This document shows positions 25,565-36,537 of a stretch of DNA of 64,000 nt, one piece after another (position 1 is the stretch's first letter; every line of letters begins with the position of its first letter). Source of the stretch: an uncultured bacterium (lineage in GTDB: Bacteria > Bacillota > Clostridia > Oscillospirales > Oscillospiraceae); NCBI GenBank assembly GCA_945873205.1, contig CAMCCC010000011.1:1-64000 (forward strand), written 5' to 3'. A program made the translations under genes and the position numbers. Under the pieces are notes generated by a model. It was not told where the DNA came from, did not search any database, and saw nothing but the letters and a program-made list of their open reading frames with translations.

Positions 25565-25603
25565 AAAGGGCAGCGCAGCGAAAAAATCACTGCGCTGCCC
25601 TTT
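25565..25603 (+). terminator. Intercistronic hairpin 2 after the BMP lipoprotein
   Basis: Perfect 14-bp GC-rich stem (25565-25578 with 25590-25603), no clear T-run. With hairpin 1 it should strongly reduce transcription into the ATPase gene. Confidence 0.7.
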
Positions 25604-25672
25604 ACAGCGTAAGTACTTTTATTATATTATAGTGTCGTACTTTTTCGACATCAATCGACAGGAGTGACAGCT

Positions 25673-27211
25673 TTGGACAACAAGACTCCCGCAGTCAGAA
25701 TGCGCAACATCACCAAGACCTTTGGCCCGGTGGTGGCCAACGACAAGGTCTGGCTGGACATCTACCGGGGCGAGATTCTGGCCCTGCTGGGTGAAAACGG
25801 CAGCGGCAAAACCACCCTGATGAATATGCTCTCCGGCATTTACTTCCCCGACGAGGGGGAAATCAGCATTGACGGCAAGGAAGTGGTGATCCGCTCCCCC
25901 AAGGACGCCTTTGACCTGGGCATCGGCATGATCCATCAGCACTTCAAGCTGGTGGATGTGCTCACCGCGGCGGAAAACATCGTCCTGGGTCTGAATGAGC
26001 CGGGGCGGCTGGACCTGGAAAAGGTGGCAGAGCGGGTGCGGGGCATCTGCCAGGCCTACGGCTTTGAGGTGGACCCCTATCAGAAGATTTACGACATGTC
26101 CGTGTCCCAGAAGCAGACGGTGGAGATCATCAAGGTGCTGTACCGGGGCGCCGACATTCTGATCCTGGACGAGCCCACCGCCGTGCTGACCCCCCAGGAG
26201 ACGGACAAGCTTTTCGCCGTGCTGCGCAACATGCGGGATGACGGCAAGGCCATCGTCATCATCACCCACAAGCTGCACGAGGTGGAGGACCTGTCCGACC
26301 GGGTGGCTGTGCTGCGCCATGGCCAGTTCATCGGCGATATGCCTACCAAAACCACCAACGCCCAGGAAATGACCAACATGATGGTGGGCCACGCGGTGAC
26401 ATTGAACATCGACCGGCCGGAGCCTGTGAATCCCAAGCCCCGCATTGAGGTGAAGAACCTGACGGTGCGCTCCATCGACGGGGTACTGAAGCTGGACGAC
26501 GTCAGCTTCACCGCCAATTCCGGCGAGATTCTGGGCATTGCCGGCATCTCCGGCTGCGGCCAGAAGGAGCTGCTGGAGGCCATTGCCGGTTTGCAGCCGG
26601 TGGAAAGCGGCAGCATCAGCTATATTGAGGACAACGGGGAGAAAGAAGAACTGATCGGCAAGGACCCGCTGGCCATCGCCGACATGGGCGTCAGCCTCTC
26701 CTTCGTGCCGGAGGACCGGCTGGGCATGGGTCTGGTTGCCAACATGGACCTGGCGGACAACATGATGCTCCGCTCCTTCCGCCGGGGCAAAGGCTTCTTT
26801 ACCGACAGGAAGTCCCCCAGGAAGCTGGCCCAGGAAGTGGTTGCAGATCTGGAGGTCAAGACCCCCAGCATCGCCACCCCTGTCCGCCGTCTCTCCGGCG
26901 GCAATGTGCAGAAGGTGCTGGTGGGCCGGGAGATTGCCTCCGCCCCCACCGTACTGCTGACGGCCTACGCCGTCCGGGGCCTGGATATCAACTCCTCCTA
27001 TACCATTTATGACCTGATCAACCGGCAGAAGCAAGCCGGTGTGGCCGTGATCTATGTGGGCGAGGACCTGGACGTGCTGCTGGAACTGGCAGACCGGATC
27101 CTGGTGCTCTGCGGCGGCAAGGTCAGCGGCATCGTGGAGGGCCGGGGCGCCCAGAAGCGGGACGTGGGCATGATGATGACAAGGCTTGGAGGGAAGAACG
27201 CGGATGAATAA
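25673..27211 (+). CDS. BMP-transporter ATPase, two fused nucleotide-binding domains
   Basis: 512 residues, RbsA/YufO type. The first domain is complete: GENGSGKTT (about 42), SVSQKQTVEI signature, ILILDEP. The second has a degenerate P-loop (GISGCGQKEL), as is normal, but its Walker B region reads LLTAYAVRGLD in place of the usual QPTRGLD. The TTG at 25673 is chosen because GGAGTG is 6 bases upstream; the frame is open from GTG at 25664, which overlaps that site. It overlaps the first permease by 8 bases. Confidence 0.9.
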   Translation: MDNKTPAVRMRNITKTFGPVVANDKVWLDIYRGEILALLGENGSGKTTLMNMLSGIYFPDEGEISIDGKEVVIRSPKDAFDLGIGMIHQHFKLVDVLTAAENIVLGLNEPGRLDLEKVAERVRGICQAYGFEVDPYQKIYDMSVSQKQTVEIIKVLYRGADILILDEPTAVLTPQETDKLFAVLRNMRDDGKAIVIITHKLHEVEDLSDRVAVLRHGQFIGDMPTKTTNAQEMTNMMVGHAVTLNIDRPEPVNPKPRIEVKNLTVRSIDGVLKLDDVSFTANSGEILGIAGISGCGQKELLEAIAGLQPVESGSISYIEDNGEKEELIGKDPLAIADMGVSLSFVPEDRLGMGLVANMDLADNMMLRSFRRGKGFFTDRKSPRKLAQEVVADLEVKTPSIATPVRRLSGGNVQKVLVGREIASAPTVLLTAYAVRGLDINSSYTIYDLINRQKQAGVAVIYVGEDLDVLLELADRILVLCGGKVSGIVEGRGAQKRDVGMMMTRLGGKNADE

Positions 27212-28301
27212 GCAAAACAAAGGGCCTCTGGTCCATATCGTCAAGCGGGCCGCGCTGCCCTGGTACGGCAGCTGGGGCATCCGGGCCCTGGCCATTCTGC
27301 TGGCCCTGGTGGCCTGTGCTCTGGTGACCACCGTCACCACCGGCGAAAACCCCATCGCGGTCTATGCCGCCATGATCGACGGCGCCTTCGGCACCGTCCG
27401 CAAGACCTGGATCACCTTCCAGAACGTGGCCATCCTGCTGTGCATCTCCCTGGCGGTGACCCCCGCCTTCCGGATGCGCTTCTGGAATATCGGCGCCGAG
27501 GGCCAGACCCTGATCGGCTGCCTGGCCACCGCCTCCTGCATGATTCTGCTGGCGGATAAAGTCCCCAACTGGCTGCTGATCTGCGTGATGGTCGTTGCGG
27601 CCATTGTGGCCGGCGCCGTCTGGGGCATGATCCCCGCCATTTTCAAGGCCAAGTGGAACACCAACGAGACCCTGTTCACCCTGATGATGAACTATGTGGC
27701 CACCCAGCTTGTGGCCTTCTTCGTGATCTACTGGGAGGTACCCAAGGGCGCCGGCAAGATCGGCATCATCAACCAGAGCAGTGAGCTGGGCTGGCTGCCC
27801 CAGCTGGGCAACAAGTACCTGCTGAGCATCGTTGTTGTGGCCATCGTCACGGTGCTGATGTACCTGTACCTGAACTACTCCAAGCACGGCTATGAGATCG
27901 CCGTGGTGGGCGAGAGCGAGCGCACCGCCCGCTATGTGGGCATCAAGGTGGAAAAGGTCATCGTCCGCACCATGGTGGTCTCCGGCGCGGTGTGCGGCCT
28001 GGCGGGCCTGCTGCTGGTGGGCGGCATCAACCACACCGTCACCACCACCATCGTGGGCGGCCGGGGCTTTACCGCGGTTATGGTGTCCTGGCTTGCCAAG
28101 TTCAACCCCATTTTCATGGTCTTTACCAGTCTGCTGCTGGTATTTCTGGAGCGGGGCGCCGGGGAGATCGCCACGGATTTCGGCCTGAACCACTCCTTCG
28201 GCGACATCCTCACCGGCATCATCCTGTTCTTCATCATCGGCTGCGAGTTCTTTATCAACTATAAAATCAGCTTCCGCAAGGCGGCTGGGAAGGAGGAATG
28301 A
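27204..28301 (+). CDS. BMP-transporter permease 1 (NupP/YufP-like)
   Basis: 365 residues, about eight to ten membrane segments, BPD_transp_2 family. ITFQNVAILLCISLAVTPAFRMRFWNIGAEGQ is the conserved loop of this subfamily. The ATG at 27204 has GGAGGG 10 bases upstream and overlaps the ATPase stop by 8 bases. It forms the channel with the next gene. Confidence 0.92.
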   Translation: MNKQNKGPLVHIVKRAALPWYGSWGIRALAILLALVACALVTTVTTGENPIAVYAAMIDGAFGTVRKTWITFQNVAILLCISLAVTPAFRMRFWNIGAEGQTLIGCLATASCMILLADKVPNWLLICVMVVAAIVAGAVWGMIPAIFKAKWNTNETLFTLMMNYVATQLVAFFVIYWEVPKGAGKIGIINQSSELGWLPQLGNKYLLSIVVVAIVTVLMYLYLNYSKHGYEIAVVGESERTARYVGIKVEKVIVRTMVVSGAVCGLAGLLLVGGINHTVTTTIVGGRGFTAVMVSWLAKFNPIFMVFTSLLLVFLERGAGEIATDFGLNHSFGDILTGIILFFIIGCEFFINYKISFRKAAGKEE

Positions 28302-28304
28302 GCC

Positions 28305-29297
28305 ATGTTTGATTTTGTCTCCTTTATCCCCCGGGCCATCGTTCAGGGCATCCCCCTGCTTTTCGGCTGCACCGGCGAGACCCTGACGGAGAAATCCGGC
28401 AACCTGAACCTGGGCCTGCCCGGCGTGATGTATGTGGGCGGCATCTCCGGCGTTATCGGCGCTTTCCTCTATGAGCAGTCTGTGGGTTCCGCCGGGGTCA
28501 ACGGCTTCCTGGCTGTGTTCATCCCCCTGATCTGCTGCCTGCTGGGCTCTCTGTTGATGGGCCTGCTGTACTGCTTCCTCACCGTCACCCTGCGGGCCAA
28601 CCAGAACGTCACCGGCCTTGCCATGACCACCTTCGGCGTGGGCTTCGGCAACTTCTTCGGCGGCTCCCTGATTAAGCTCTCCGGGGCAGATGTGCCCTCC
28701 ATCGCCCTGTCCGCCACCAGCGCCTGCTTCAAAAAGTCCCTGCCCTTCGCTTCCAATCTGGGTTGGTTCGGCAAAATCTTCCTCAGCTATGGCTTCCTGG
28801 CCTATGTGGCGGTGATCATCGCTTTCGTCTGCGCCTATGTACTCAAGCGCACCAAGGTGGGCCTGCATCTGCGGGCCGTGGGCGAAAGCCCCAACACTGC
28901 CGACGCCGCCGGCATCAACGTGAACAAGTACAAGTACATGGCCACCTGCATCGGCTGCATGATCGCCGGCCTGGGCGGGCTGTACTATGTGATGGACTAC
29001 GCCTGCGGCGTCTGGTCCAACGATGCCTTTGGCGACCGGGGCTGGCTGGCTCTGGCGCTGGTGATCTTCACCATCTGGAAGCCCAATGTGGCGGTGTTCG
29101 CCTCCATCCTCTTCGGCGGCCTGTATATTCTCTACCTTTTCATCCCCACCGGCATGAACCTGGCGGTGAAGGAGCTGTACAAGATGCTGCCCTATGTGGT
29201 CACCATCATCGTGCTGGTGATCTCCTCCATGCGCAACAAGCGGGAGAATCAGCCCCCCGCCTCCCTGGGCCTGGCCTACTTCCGGGAAGAAAGATAA
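28305..29297 (+). CDS. BMP-transporter permease 2 (NupQ/YufQ-like)
   Basis: 330 residues, BPD_transp_2 family. GIPLLFGCTGETLTEKSGNLNLGLPG near the N-terminus and GEsPNTADAAGINV in the cytoplasmic loop are typical. 3 bases separate it from permease 1, and GGAGG lies just upstream. It completes a lipoprotein-ATPase-permease-permease importer under a guanine riboswitch. Confidence 0.92.
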   Translation: MFDFVSFIPRAIVQGIPLLFGCTGETLTEKSGNLNLGLPGVMYVGGISGVIGAFLYEQSVGSAGVNGFLAVFIPLICCLLGSLLMGLLYCFLTVTLRANQNVTGLAMTTFGVGFGNFFGGSLIKLSGADVPSIALSATSACFKKSLPFASNLGWFGKIFLSYGFLAYVAVIIAFVCAYVLKRTKVGLHLRAVGESPNTADAAGINVNKYKYMATCIGCMIAGLGGLYYVMDYACGVWSNDAFGDRGWLALALVIFTIWKPNVAVFASILFGGLYILYLFIPTGMNLAVKELYKMLPYVVTIIVLVISSMRNKRENQPPASLGLAYFREER

Positions 29298-29340
29298 CGT
29301 CAGAAGAAACTCGCTTTATTTCACTTAATACCGCAAGGAA

Positions 29341-29496
29341 AAGCCTTCCCCTGGAGGGGAAGGTGCCCAGTGTGTGCACTGGGCGGATGAGGTGGAAATG
29401 CTGCACTTATTGACGGTAGTCTCTACTGTTTTCAGGCATATACTGTCCACCTCATCAGTCAGCCTGCGGCTGACAGCTTCCCCTCAAGGGGAAGCC
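29341..29496. repeat. Palindromic intergenic repeat, copy C
   Basis: About 156 bases in the same orientation as copy A. It begins AAGCCTTCCCCTGGAGGGGA, continues with GCCCAGTG/CACTGGGC-type palindrome and GGATGAGGTGGAAAT, and ends with CCACCTCATCAGTC and the GCTTCCCC/GGGGAAGC hairpin. The centre differs from copy A. It fills most of the 328-base gap 29298-29625. Confidence 0.85.
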
Positions 29497-29520
29497 ATAT
29501 AAAACAAACTTTTTGCCCAT

Positions 29521-29554
29521 AAAAATTGCCCCGGAGAAATCCGAGGCAATTTTT
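29521..29554 (+). terminator. Terminator after the BMP operon and copy C
   Basis: 15-bp stem with one mismatch (29521-29534 with 29540-29554), followed by CTTTTT. Confidence 0.85.
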
Positions 29555-29625
29555 CTTTTTCTGCAACAAAAGCGGCCGGTTCGTCGTTTATATAGGTGAG
29601 AGCGCTCAAAAAGAAAGGCTGTGAA

Positions 29626-30189
29626 ATGCTTGTGAATGAAAAGCGCATTTTGAAAGCCCTGCGCCGGGGTGACAGCGCCGCCCTGGAGCAGATCATTGAC
29701 CAATACACGCCCTACGTTTTCGCCATTGTCAGCAACATTCTCTCCCACGCGCTGCCCCGGGAGGATCTGGAGGAGGTAGTTTCCGACGTGTTCTGCTCCC
29801 TCTGGTACAGCCGGGAGCAGGTGGAACCGGGGAAGCTGAAGGCCTATCTGGCCGCCATCGCCCGCAACGCCGCCAAGTCCCGGCTGCGCCGCCTGAAGCT
29901 GACCGAGCCGCTGGAGGACGACCTGCTGGACCTGGCCCTTCCCGGCCCGGAGGACGGAGTGCTGGCGCTGGAACTGAAGGCGGCCTGCCGGGAAGCGGTG
30001 GACAGTCTGGGCCAGCCGGACAGCGAAATTTTCCTGCGGCGGTATTTCCTCTATCAAAAGACCGGGGACATTGCCCAGGCCCTGGGCATGAACGCCGCCA
30101 CTGTCCGCAGCAAGCTGTCCCGGGGCCGGGCGAAGCTGAAGGATCATCTGGAAGAAAGGGGGTACGGCGATGCAAATTCGGATCAGTGA
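29626..30189 (+). CDS. ECF-type RNA polymerase sigma factor
   Basis: 187 residues. Region 2 spans about 8-85 (ALEQIIDQYTPYVFAIV, EDLEEVVSDVFCSLW). Region 4 is at about 120-175, with a helix-turn-helix GDIAQALGMNAATVRSKLSRGR. No regions 1 or 3, so it is an extracytoplasmic-function sigma. AAAGG lies 7 bases before the ATG. It overlaps the next gene by 20 bases, the usual coupling to a controlling membrane protein. Confidence 0.92.
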   Translation: MLVNEKRILKALRRGDSAALEQIIDQYTPYVFAIVSNILSHALPREDLEEVVSDVFCSLWYSREQVEPGKLKAYLAAIARNAAKSRLRRLKLTEPLEDDLLDLALPGPEDGVLALELKAACREAVDSLGQPDSEIFLRRYFLYQKTGDIAQALGMNAATVRSKLSRGRAKLKDHLEERGYGDANSDQ

Positions 30190-31021
30190 CCTTGTGGACG
30201 GCTGCTGCCCCGAAGGGGTGGAACTGGGCGCGGTGGATGAACAGCTTACGGAGCGCATCAAGGCAGAGGTTTTGAATAAAGTAAAAAGCGGGGACAGGCA
30301 GCCCCAGAAAAGGAACGGCACCCGCATCCTGCTGCTGGCGGCGGTGATCGCCACGCTGATGACAGCGACGGCCTTCGCGGCGGGTATCTTCGGTATGCGC
30401 CGGGAGAGCGTTCCCGCAGGGGAAGTCCCCAGCGGCTACTGGCGCTTTTACGACGATACGGGCAAGCTGGTGGAAGAACAGAAATTCGTCTATCCTGATG
30501 CCGGCCTGGTTTTCACCTTCACCGGCCCTGACCGGCCCCGGTATCAGCTGGAGATCAGGCCCGGCTGGCTGCCGGAAGGGGAGCACTACGACCAGTGCTT
30601 CCGCAGCGACTACGCCGCAGACGGCTGGGGCAACGGCTTTGGCGCCTTCTGTTCCCATGACCACATCCCCTGCCAGATTTTCGCCTATGAGGTGGATACC
30701 AGGGGAAAAATGTCCGTGCTCAATGCTGAGCCGGTGACCATAGAGGAGGAGACCTGGGATAACTGGAAGGTCACAAAGGTGGTGGCGGACTACAGCAGCA
30801 CCGAATGGAGCAGCATGAACAAATATTGGTCCATTGTAAATTATATTCTGATGTTTGACCAGGAGCAGGGAATCCTGGCCATCGTCCAGGGGGAGGACAG
30901 CATGGAGACCCTGGAGAAGATCGCCAAAAATCTGGAGATCCGGGAAACGGACACCCCAATGCCCCAGGGCAGTCCCCGGGATGAGATTCAGATCAGCATG
31001 ATGGACATCGGCAGAGGATAA
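30170..31021 (+). CDS. Membrane-anchored partner of the ECF sigma factor (putative anti-sigma)
   Basis: 283 residues. A charged cytoplasmic N-terminus (1-45), a single membrane helix (about 52-73) and a 200-residue outside domain with many aromatic residues. Its end (ETLEKIAKNLEIRE) resembles DUF4367-type domains attached to clostridial anti-sigma proteins. No zinc-binding HxxxCxxC motif is seen. The overlap with the sigma gene is the main reason for proposing anti-sigma action; the signal sensed is unknown. Confidence 0.65.
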   Translation: MQIRISDLVDGCCPEGVELGAVDEQLTERIKAEVLNKVKSGDRQPQKRNGTRILLLAAVIATLMTATAFAAGIFGMRRESVPAGEVPSGYWRFYDDTGKLVEEQKFVYPDAGLVFTFTGPDRPRYQLEIRPGWLPEGEHYDQCFRSDYAADGWGNGFGAFCSHDHIPCQIFAYEVDTRGKMSVLNAEPVTIEEETWDNWKVTKVVADYSSTEWSSMNKYWSIVNYILMFDQEQGILAIVQGEDSMETLEKIAKNLEIRETDTPMPQGSPRDEIQISMMDIGRG

Positions 31022-31024
31022 AAG

Positions 31025-31056
31025 AAAGCCGCCCCGGAAAAATCCGGGGCGGCTTT
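31025..31056. terminator. Bidirectional terminator between convergent genes
   Basis: Perfect 14-bp stem (31025-31038 with 31043-31056), loop AAAA, TTATT after it on the + strand; 20 bases past the uraA stop on the - strand. Confidence 0.88.
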
Positions 31057-31076
31057 TATTGGTTTTCCATTTGGAA

Positions 31077-32417
31077 TCAGACCTTGAAGTTGACGGAGGT
31101 GGAGCCTTCGCTCTCCTGCTGGAACTCGTAGTCCTTGCCGGGGAGGACGGCGTTGAGGACGATGCCCACGATGGAGGCCACGGCCAGGCCGGACAGGCTG
31201 ACGGAGCCGATCTGCACGGCACCGGCGGAGCTGTTGGCAATGCCCAGGGACAGCACCAGGATCAGGGCGGCGATGACCACGTTGCGGGTGTTGGTGAAGT
31301 CCACACGGTTCTCCACCACGTTGCGCACGCCCACGGCGGAGATCATGCCGTAGAGCACCAGGGACACACCGCCGATGGTGGCGGCGGGCATGGCAGTGAT
31401 AAGAGCGGCGAACTTGGGGCAGAAGCTGAGGATGATGGCGAACAGGGCGGCCAGACGGATGACCTTGGGGTCATAGACCTTGGACAGGGCCAGAACGCCG
31501 GTGTTCTCACCGTAGGTGGTGTTGGCAGGAGCGCCGAAGAGGGAGGCCAGGGTGGTGGCAAGGCCGTCGCCCATCAGGGTGCGGTGCAGGCCCGGCTCCA
31601 CCAGGAAGTTCTTGTTGACGGTGGAGGAAATGGCGCAGATGTCGCCGATGTGCTCCATCATGGTGGCGATGGCCAGGGGGACGATGGTGATGCAGGCAGT
31701 AACCAGCAGGCCGGTGTCAACACCGTTGGCAAAGAGGCCAAAGACGGTAGCGTCCTTGTGGACAGGGATGCCGATCCAGTCGGCAGCGGCCACGGTCTGA
31801 ACCACATTGGCCCGGGAAGCGGGATCAACGATCATGGACACCAGGTAGGAGGCGATCACACCGATGAGAATGGGGATGATCTTGATCATTCCCTTGCCCC
31901 ACATGTTGCAGACAACCACAACAACGATGGCAACGATGGCCACCAGCCAGTTGGCGCCGCAGTTATTAATGGCAGAGGAGGAAAGGATCAGGCCGATGGC
32001 GATGATGATGGGGCCGGTGACGATGGGGGGGAAGAAGCGCATCACCTTGTTGACGCCCACGCTCTTAATGACAGCGGCCAGAACCACATACATCAGGCCG
32101 GAGACGGCCACGGCGAAGCAGGCGTAGGGCAGCAGATTGGCCTCGCCGTTGGGAGCGATGGCCCAATAGCCGGCCAGGAAGGCGAAGGAGGAGCCCAGGA
32201 AGGCGGGGACCTGGCGCTTGGTGATCAGGTGGAACAGCAGCGTGCCCAGGCCGGCGAACAGCAGGGTGGTGGCAACATCCAGGCCGGTGAGGGCAGGCAC
32301 CAGAACCGTGGCGCCGAACATGGCGAACATGTGCTGAAGACCCAGAACCAGCATCTTGGGGGTGCCAAGGGTGCGGGCGTCATAAATAGGGCCTTCGTTA
32401 ACATTCTTTTTTCCCAT
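31077..32417 (-). CDS. uraA: Uracil permease, NCS2 family
   Basis: 446 residues, about fourteen membrane segments. MLVLGLQHMFAMFGATVLVPALTGLD at the N-terminus and the GAPANTTYGENTGVLALSKVYDP region are conserved in UraA/PyrP uracil:H+ symporters; the Glu and Asn there line the uracil site. It is second in a pyrR-uraA operon, as in Bacillus, and so under PyrR control. GAGAGGT precedes the ATG at 32417. Confidence 0.93.
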   Translation of the reverse strand: MGKKNVNEGPIYDARTLGTPKMLVLGLQHMFAMFGATVLVPALTGLDVATTLLFAGLGTLLFHLITKRQVPAFLGSSFAFLAGYWAIAPNGEANLLPYACFAVAVSGLMYVVLAAVIKSVGVNKVMRFFPPIVTGPIIIAIGLILSSSAINNCGANWLVAIVAIVVVVVCNMWGKGMIKIIPILIGVIASYLVSMIVDPASRANVVQTVAAADWIGIPVHKDATVFGLFANGVDTGLLVTACITIVPLAIATMMEHIGDICAISSTVNKNFLVEPGLHRTLMGDGLATTLASLFGAPANTTYGENTGVLALSKVYDPKVIRLAALFAIILSFCPKFAALITAMPAATIGGVSLVLYGMISAVGVRNVVENRVDFTNTRNVVIAALILVLSLGIANSSAGAVQIGSVSLSGLAVASIVGIVLNAVLPGKDYEFQQESEGSTSVNFKV

Positions 32418-32462
32418 TTTTAGAACCTCTCTCTTATATGTAAATTTTGGAGTGCGCAAAAA

Positions 32463-34525
<2,063 letters not shown>

Positions 34526-34527
34526 TC

Positions 34528-34626
34528 TTACCGACTCTGAACGCCGGGCCTCCGCCACTGGCGCACTCGCAGGGGCACAGCCACCCGCATTACGACAGGT
34601 CTCCACACTGCCGCACCCTGAGCCAC
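34528..34626 (-). CDS. Possible short upstream reading frame (32 codons)
   Basis: GTG at 34626 to TAA at 34528, Arg/Val-rich, unlike known proteins. AAGGAGG lies upstream but 15 bases away, which is longer than usual. Its stop is 2 bases before the start of the ATPase gene, which lacks a good site of its own, so re-initiation is possible. It may equally be chance in a GC-rich leader. Confidence 0.25.
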   Translation of the reverse strand: MAQGAAVWRPVVMRVAVPLRVRQWRRPGVQSR

Positions 34627-34722
34627 AGGGATGTTTTATTTCCTCCTTCGTAAAGCTATGCCCGGCTTAGGAATGGAGAGCCGGACACGCAGTCAGATTG
34701 GAGCACATTCGTGCCCACGTAT

Positions 34723-34751
34723 ATTCTATAGGAAGCTGCCCCATATTGCAA
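34723..34751 (-). promoter_or_regulatory. Promoter of the MsmX-type ATPase
   Basis: - strand: -35 TTGCAA (34746-34751), 17 bp, -10 TAGAAT (34723-34728). The leader would be about 190 bases. Confidence 0.7.
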
Positions 34752-34804
34752 GCCAAAGATCAAGCCCCGGATTTATGCACAATCCACAACAAAACACTAT
34801 AAAA

Positions 34805-34831
34805 ATTCCCCCGGCCACAGGCCGGGGGAAT
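34805..34831 (-). terminator. Terminator of the tct operon
   Basis: Perfect 12-bp stem ATTCCCCCGGCC with a 3-nt loop; followed on the - strand by TTTTA. Confidence 0.88.
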
Positions 34832-34839
34832 GGAATGAA

Positions 34840-34980
34840 GCGGGTTTCCCGCGTTTATTCCAAATCGCCCCAGAGCCCAACAAAGTGGGTCTGGGGCGAA
34901 AAGGAAGAATGCGCTTATGGATATGGAGTTTTCACGGCTCCTACGGAAACCGTGGAAACGGAATGGAATAGGCGCATTCT
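34840..34980 (-). other. Highly structured 3' region of the tct transcript
   Basis: Between the tctA stop and the terminator. 34906-34914 pairs with 34972-34980 (AGAATGCGC), enclosing a weaker CACGG/CCGTG helix. 34865-34879 pairs with 34885-34899 (TCGCCCCAGA stem), and GCGGG/CCCGC sits near 34840-34853. No gene with a ribosome-binding site is seen. It could be a processed small RNA, a repeat element or just a folded 3' end. Confidence 0.5.
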
Positions 34981-34984
34981 GACG

Positions 34985-36523
34985 TCAAGAGAGTGTCTCA
35001 TCCTGGACGGCAGCGTCCACGTTCTCGTCGCCGGCCACCTTGCGCTCAAACTTATCCATGAGGAAGGGGGAGAAGATGCCGACAATGCTGAGGATGATCA
35101 GCACCCAGCTGACCGGGGAATGGAACAGGCAGCCGATGTCGCCGCCGCTGACACGCAATGCGCCCCGCAGGCCCTTTTCGCTGATGGGCCCAAGGATCAG
35201 GGCCAGCACCACGGCGGCAGTGTTCAGGTCAAACTTCCGCATCAGGTAGCCCAGCACGCCGAAGATGATCATGACCACTACGTCGCTCATGTTGCGGTGG
35301 ATAGCGTAGGAGCCGATGACGCACAGCACCGTGACGCAGGGGATCAGGATGGCGTCAGACAGGCGGGAGATCTGGGCGAAGCCGCGGCAGCCCAGGGTGC
35401 CGATGGCCAGCATGAAGAACTGCACCAGCACAAAGCCGGCGAAGAAGGTGTAGGTCATGGCGGCATGCTTGGTGAACAGCTCCGGTCCCGGGGCCAGGCC
35501 CTGGATGATCAGGCCGCCCATCAGCACCGCGGTGACGGACTCGCCGGGGATGCCCAGGGTCAGCATGGGGATGAGGGAGCCGCCGGTGACGGCGTTGTTG
35601 GCCGCCTCGGAGCCGGCCACACCCTCAATGGCGCCGTGGCCAAACTCCTCCTTGGTCTTGGAGAACTGCTTGGCGCTGTTATAGCCCAGGAAGCAGGCGA
35701 TGGAGGCGCCGGCGCCGGGCAGGATGCCGATGATGTTGCCCATGATCCAGGAGCGGATAATGGTGGGGCGGATTTTTCTCCGCTCCTCCCTGGTAAGGGT
35801 GATCTTATCGCTGAACTTGGCGGCCTTGGCCCGCTTTTTGATTTCCTTTTCCGCCAGGATGAACACCTGGGACATGGAGAACAGGCCGATCAGGGCGCAG
35901 GTGGTGTTGATGCCCTCTGCCAGGAAGGCCTGGCCGAACATGAAGCGCTTGGTGCCGTCAATGGGGTCAAGGCCGATGGTGGAGATGACCAGGCCCATGG
36001 CGCCGGACATCAGGCCCTTGACGATGGACTTGCTGGACACGCCGGCGATGATGGTCAGGCCGAAGATGCCCAGCCAGAACTTCTCGGCAGACATGAACTT
36101 CAGCGCCAGCTGGGCCAGCAGGGGGGCGAAGAAGTACAGGGAAATGCAGCTCAAAAGCCCGCCCCAGAAGGAGCTCCAGCAGGCGGTGGCCAGGGCCTTG
36201 CCCGCCTTGCCCTGGAGGGTCATCTGATAGCCCTCAATGGCGGTGGCGGCGGAGGCGGGGGTACCGGGAGTGTGGATCAGAATGGCGGAGATGGAGCCGC
36301 CGAAGATGGCGCCGCAGTAGATGGCGCCCAGCACGATCAGGCCGGTATCTGCCGGCATGGAGAAGGTCAGCGGCAGCATCAGCGCCACGCCCATGGCGGC
36401 CGACAGGCCGGGCAGACAGCCGATGATGATGCCCAGGGCCACGCCGCCGGCCATGGCCAGAATGTTGACGAAGGAGAGGGCACTGATGAAGCCCTGACCC
36501 ATAAGCTGTAAGGTATCAAGCAT
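34985..36523 (-). CDS. tctA: Tripartite tricarboxylate transporter, large permease TctA
   Basis: 512 residues, about twelve membrane segments. The family motifs are present: LGIIIGCLPGLSAAMGVALMLPLTF, YCGAIFGGSISAILIHTPGTPAS and the second-half repeat IGILPGAGASIACFLGYN. TctA carries di/tricarboxylates with Na+ or H+ once TctC delivers them. It is 14 bases after tctB and last of tctC-tctB-tctA. The actual substrate is unknown. Confidence 0.95.
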   Translation of the reverse strand: MLDTLQLMGQGFISALSFVNILAMAGGVALGIIIGCLPGLSAAMGVALMLPLTFSMPADTGLIVLGAIYCGAIFGGSISAILIHTPGTPASAATAIEGYQMTLQGKAGKALATACWSSFWGGLLSCISLYFFAPLLAQLALKFMSAEKFWLGIFGLTIIAGVSSKSIVKGLMSGAMGLVISTIGLDPIDGTKRFMFGQAFLAEGINTTCALIGLFSMSQVFILAEKEIKKRAKAAKFSDKITLTREERRKIRPTIIRSWIMGNIIGILPGAGASIACFLGYNSAKQFSKTKEEFGHGAIEGVAGSEAANNAVTGGSLIPMLTLGIPGESVTAVLMGGLIIQGLAPGPELFTKHAAMTYTFFAGFVLVQFFMLAIGTLGCRGFAQISRLSDAILIPCVTVLCVIGSYAIHRNMSDVVVMIIFGVLGYLMRKFDLNTAAVVLALILGPISEKGLRGALRVSGGDIGCLFHSPVSWVLIILSIVGIFSPFLMDKFERKVAGDENVDAAVQDETLS

Positions 36524-36537
36524 TGTTCAGACCCTCC

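Noticed and set aside
29562-29585. A self-activated ECF promoter (TGCAAC ... CGTC) before the sigma gene
   Set aside because: Only 14 bases between the two elements, shorter than the usual 16-17, and the -35 is weak.
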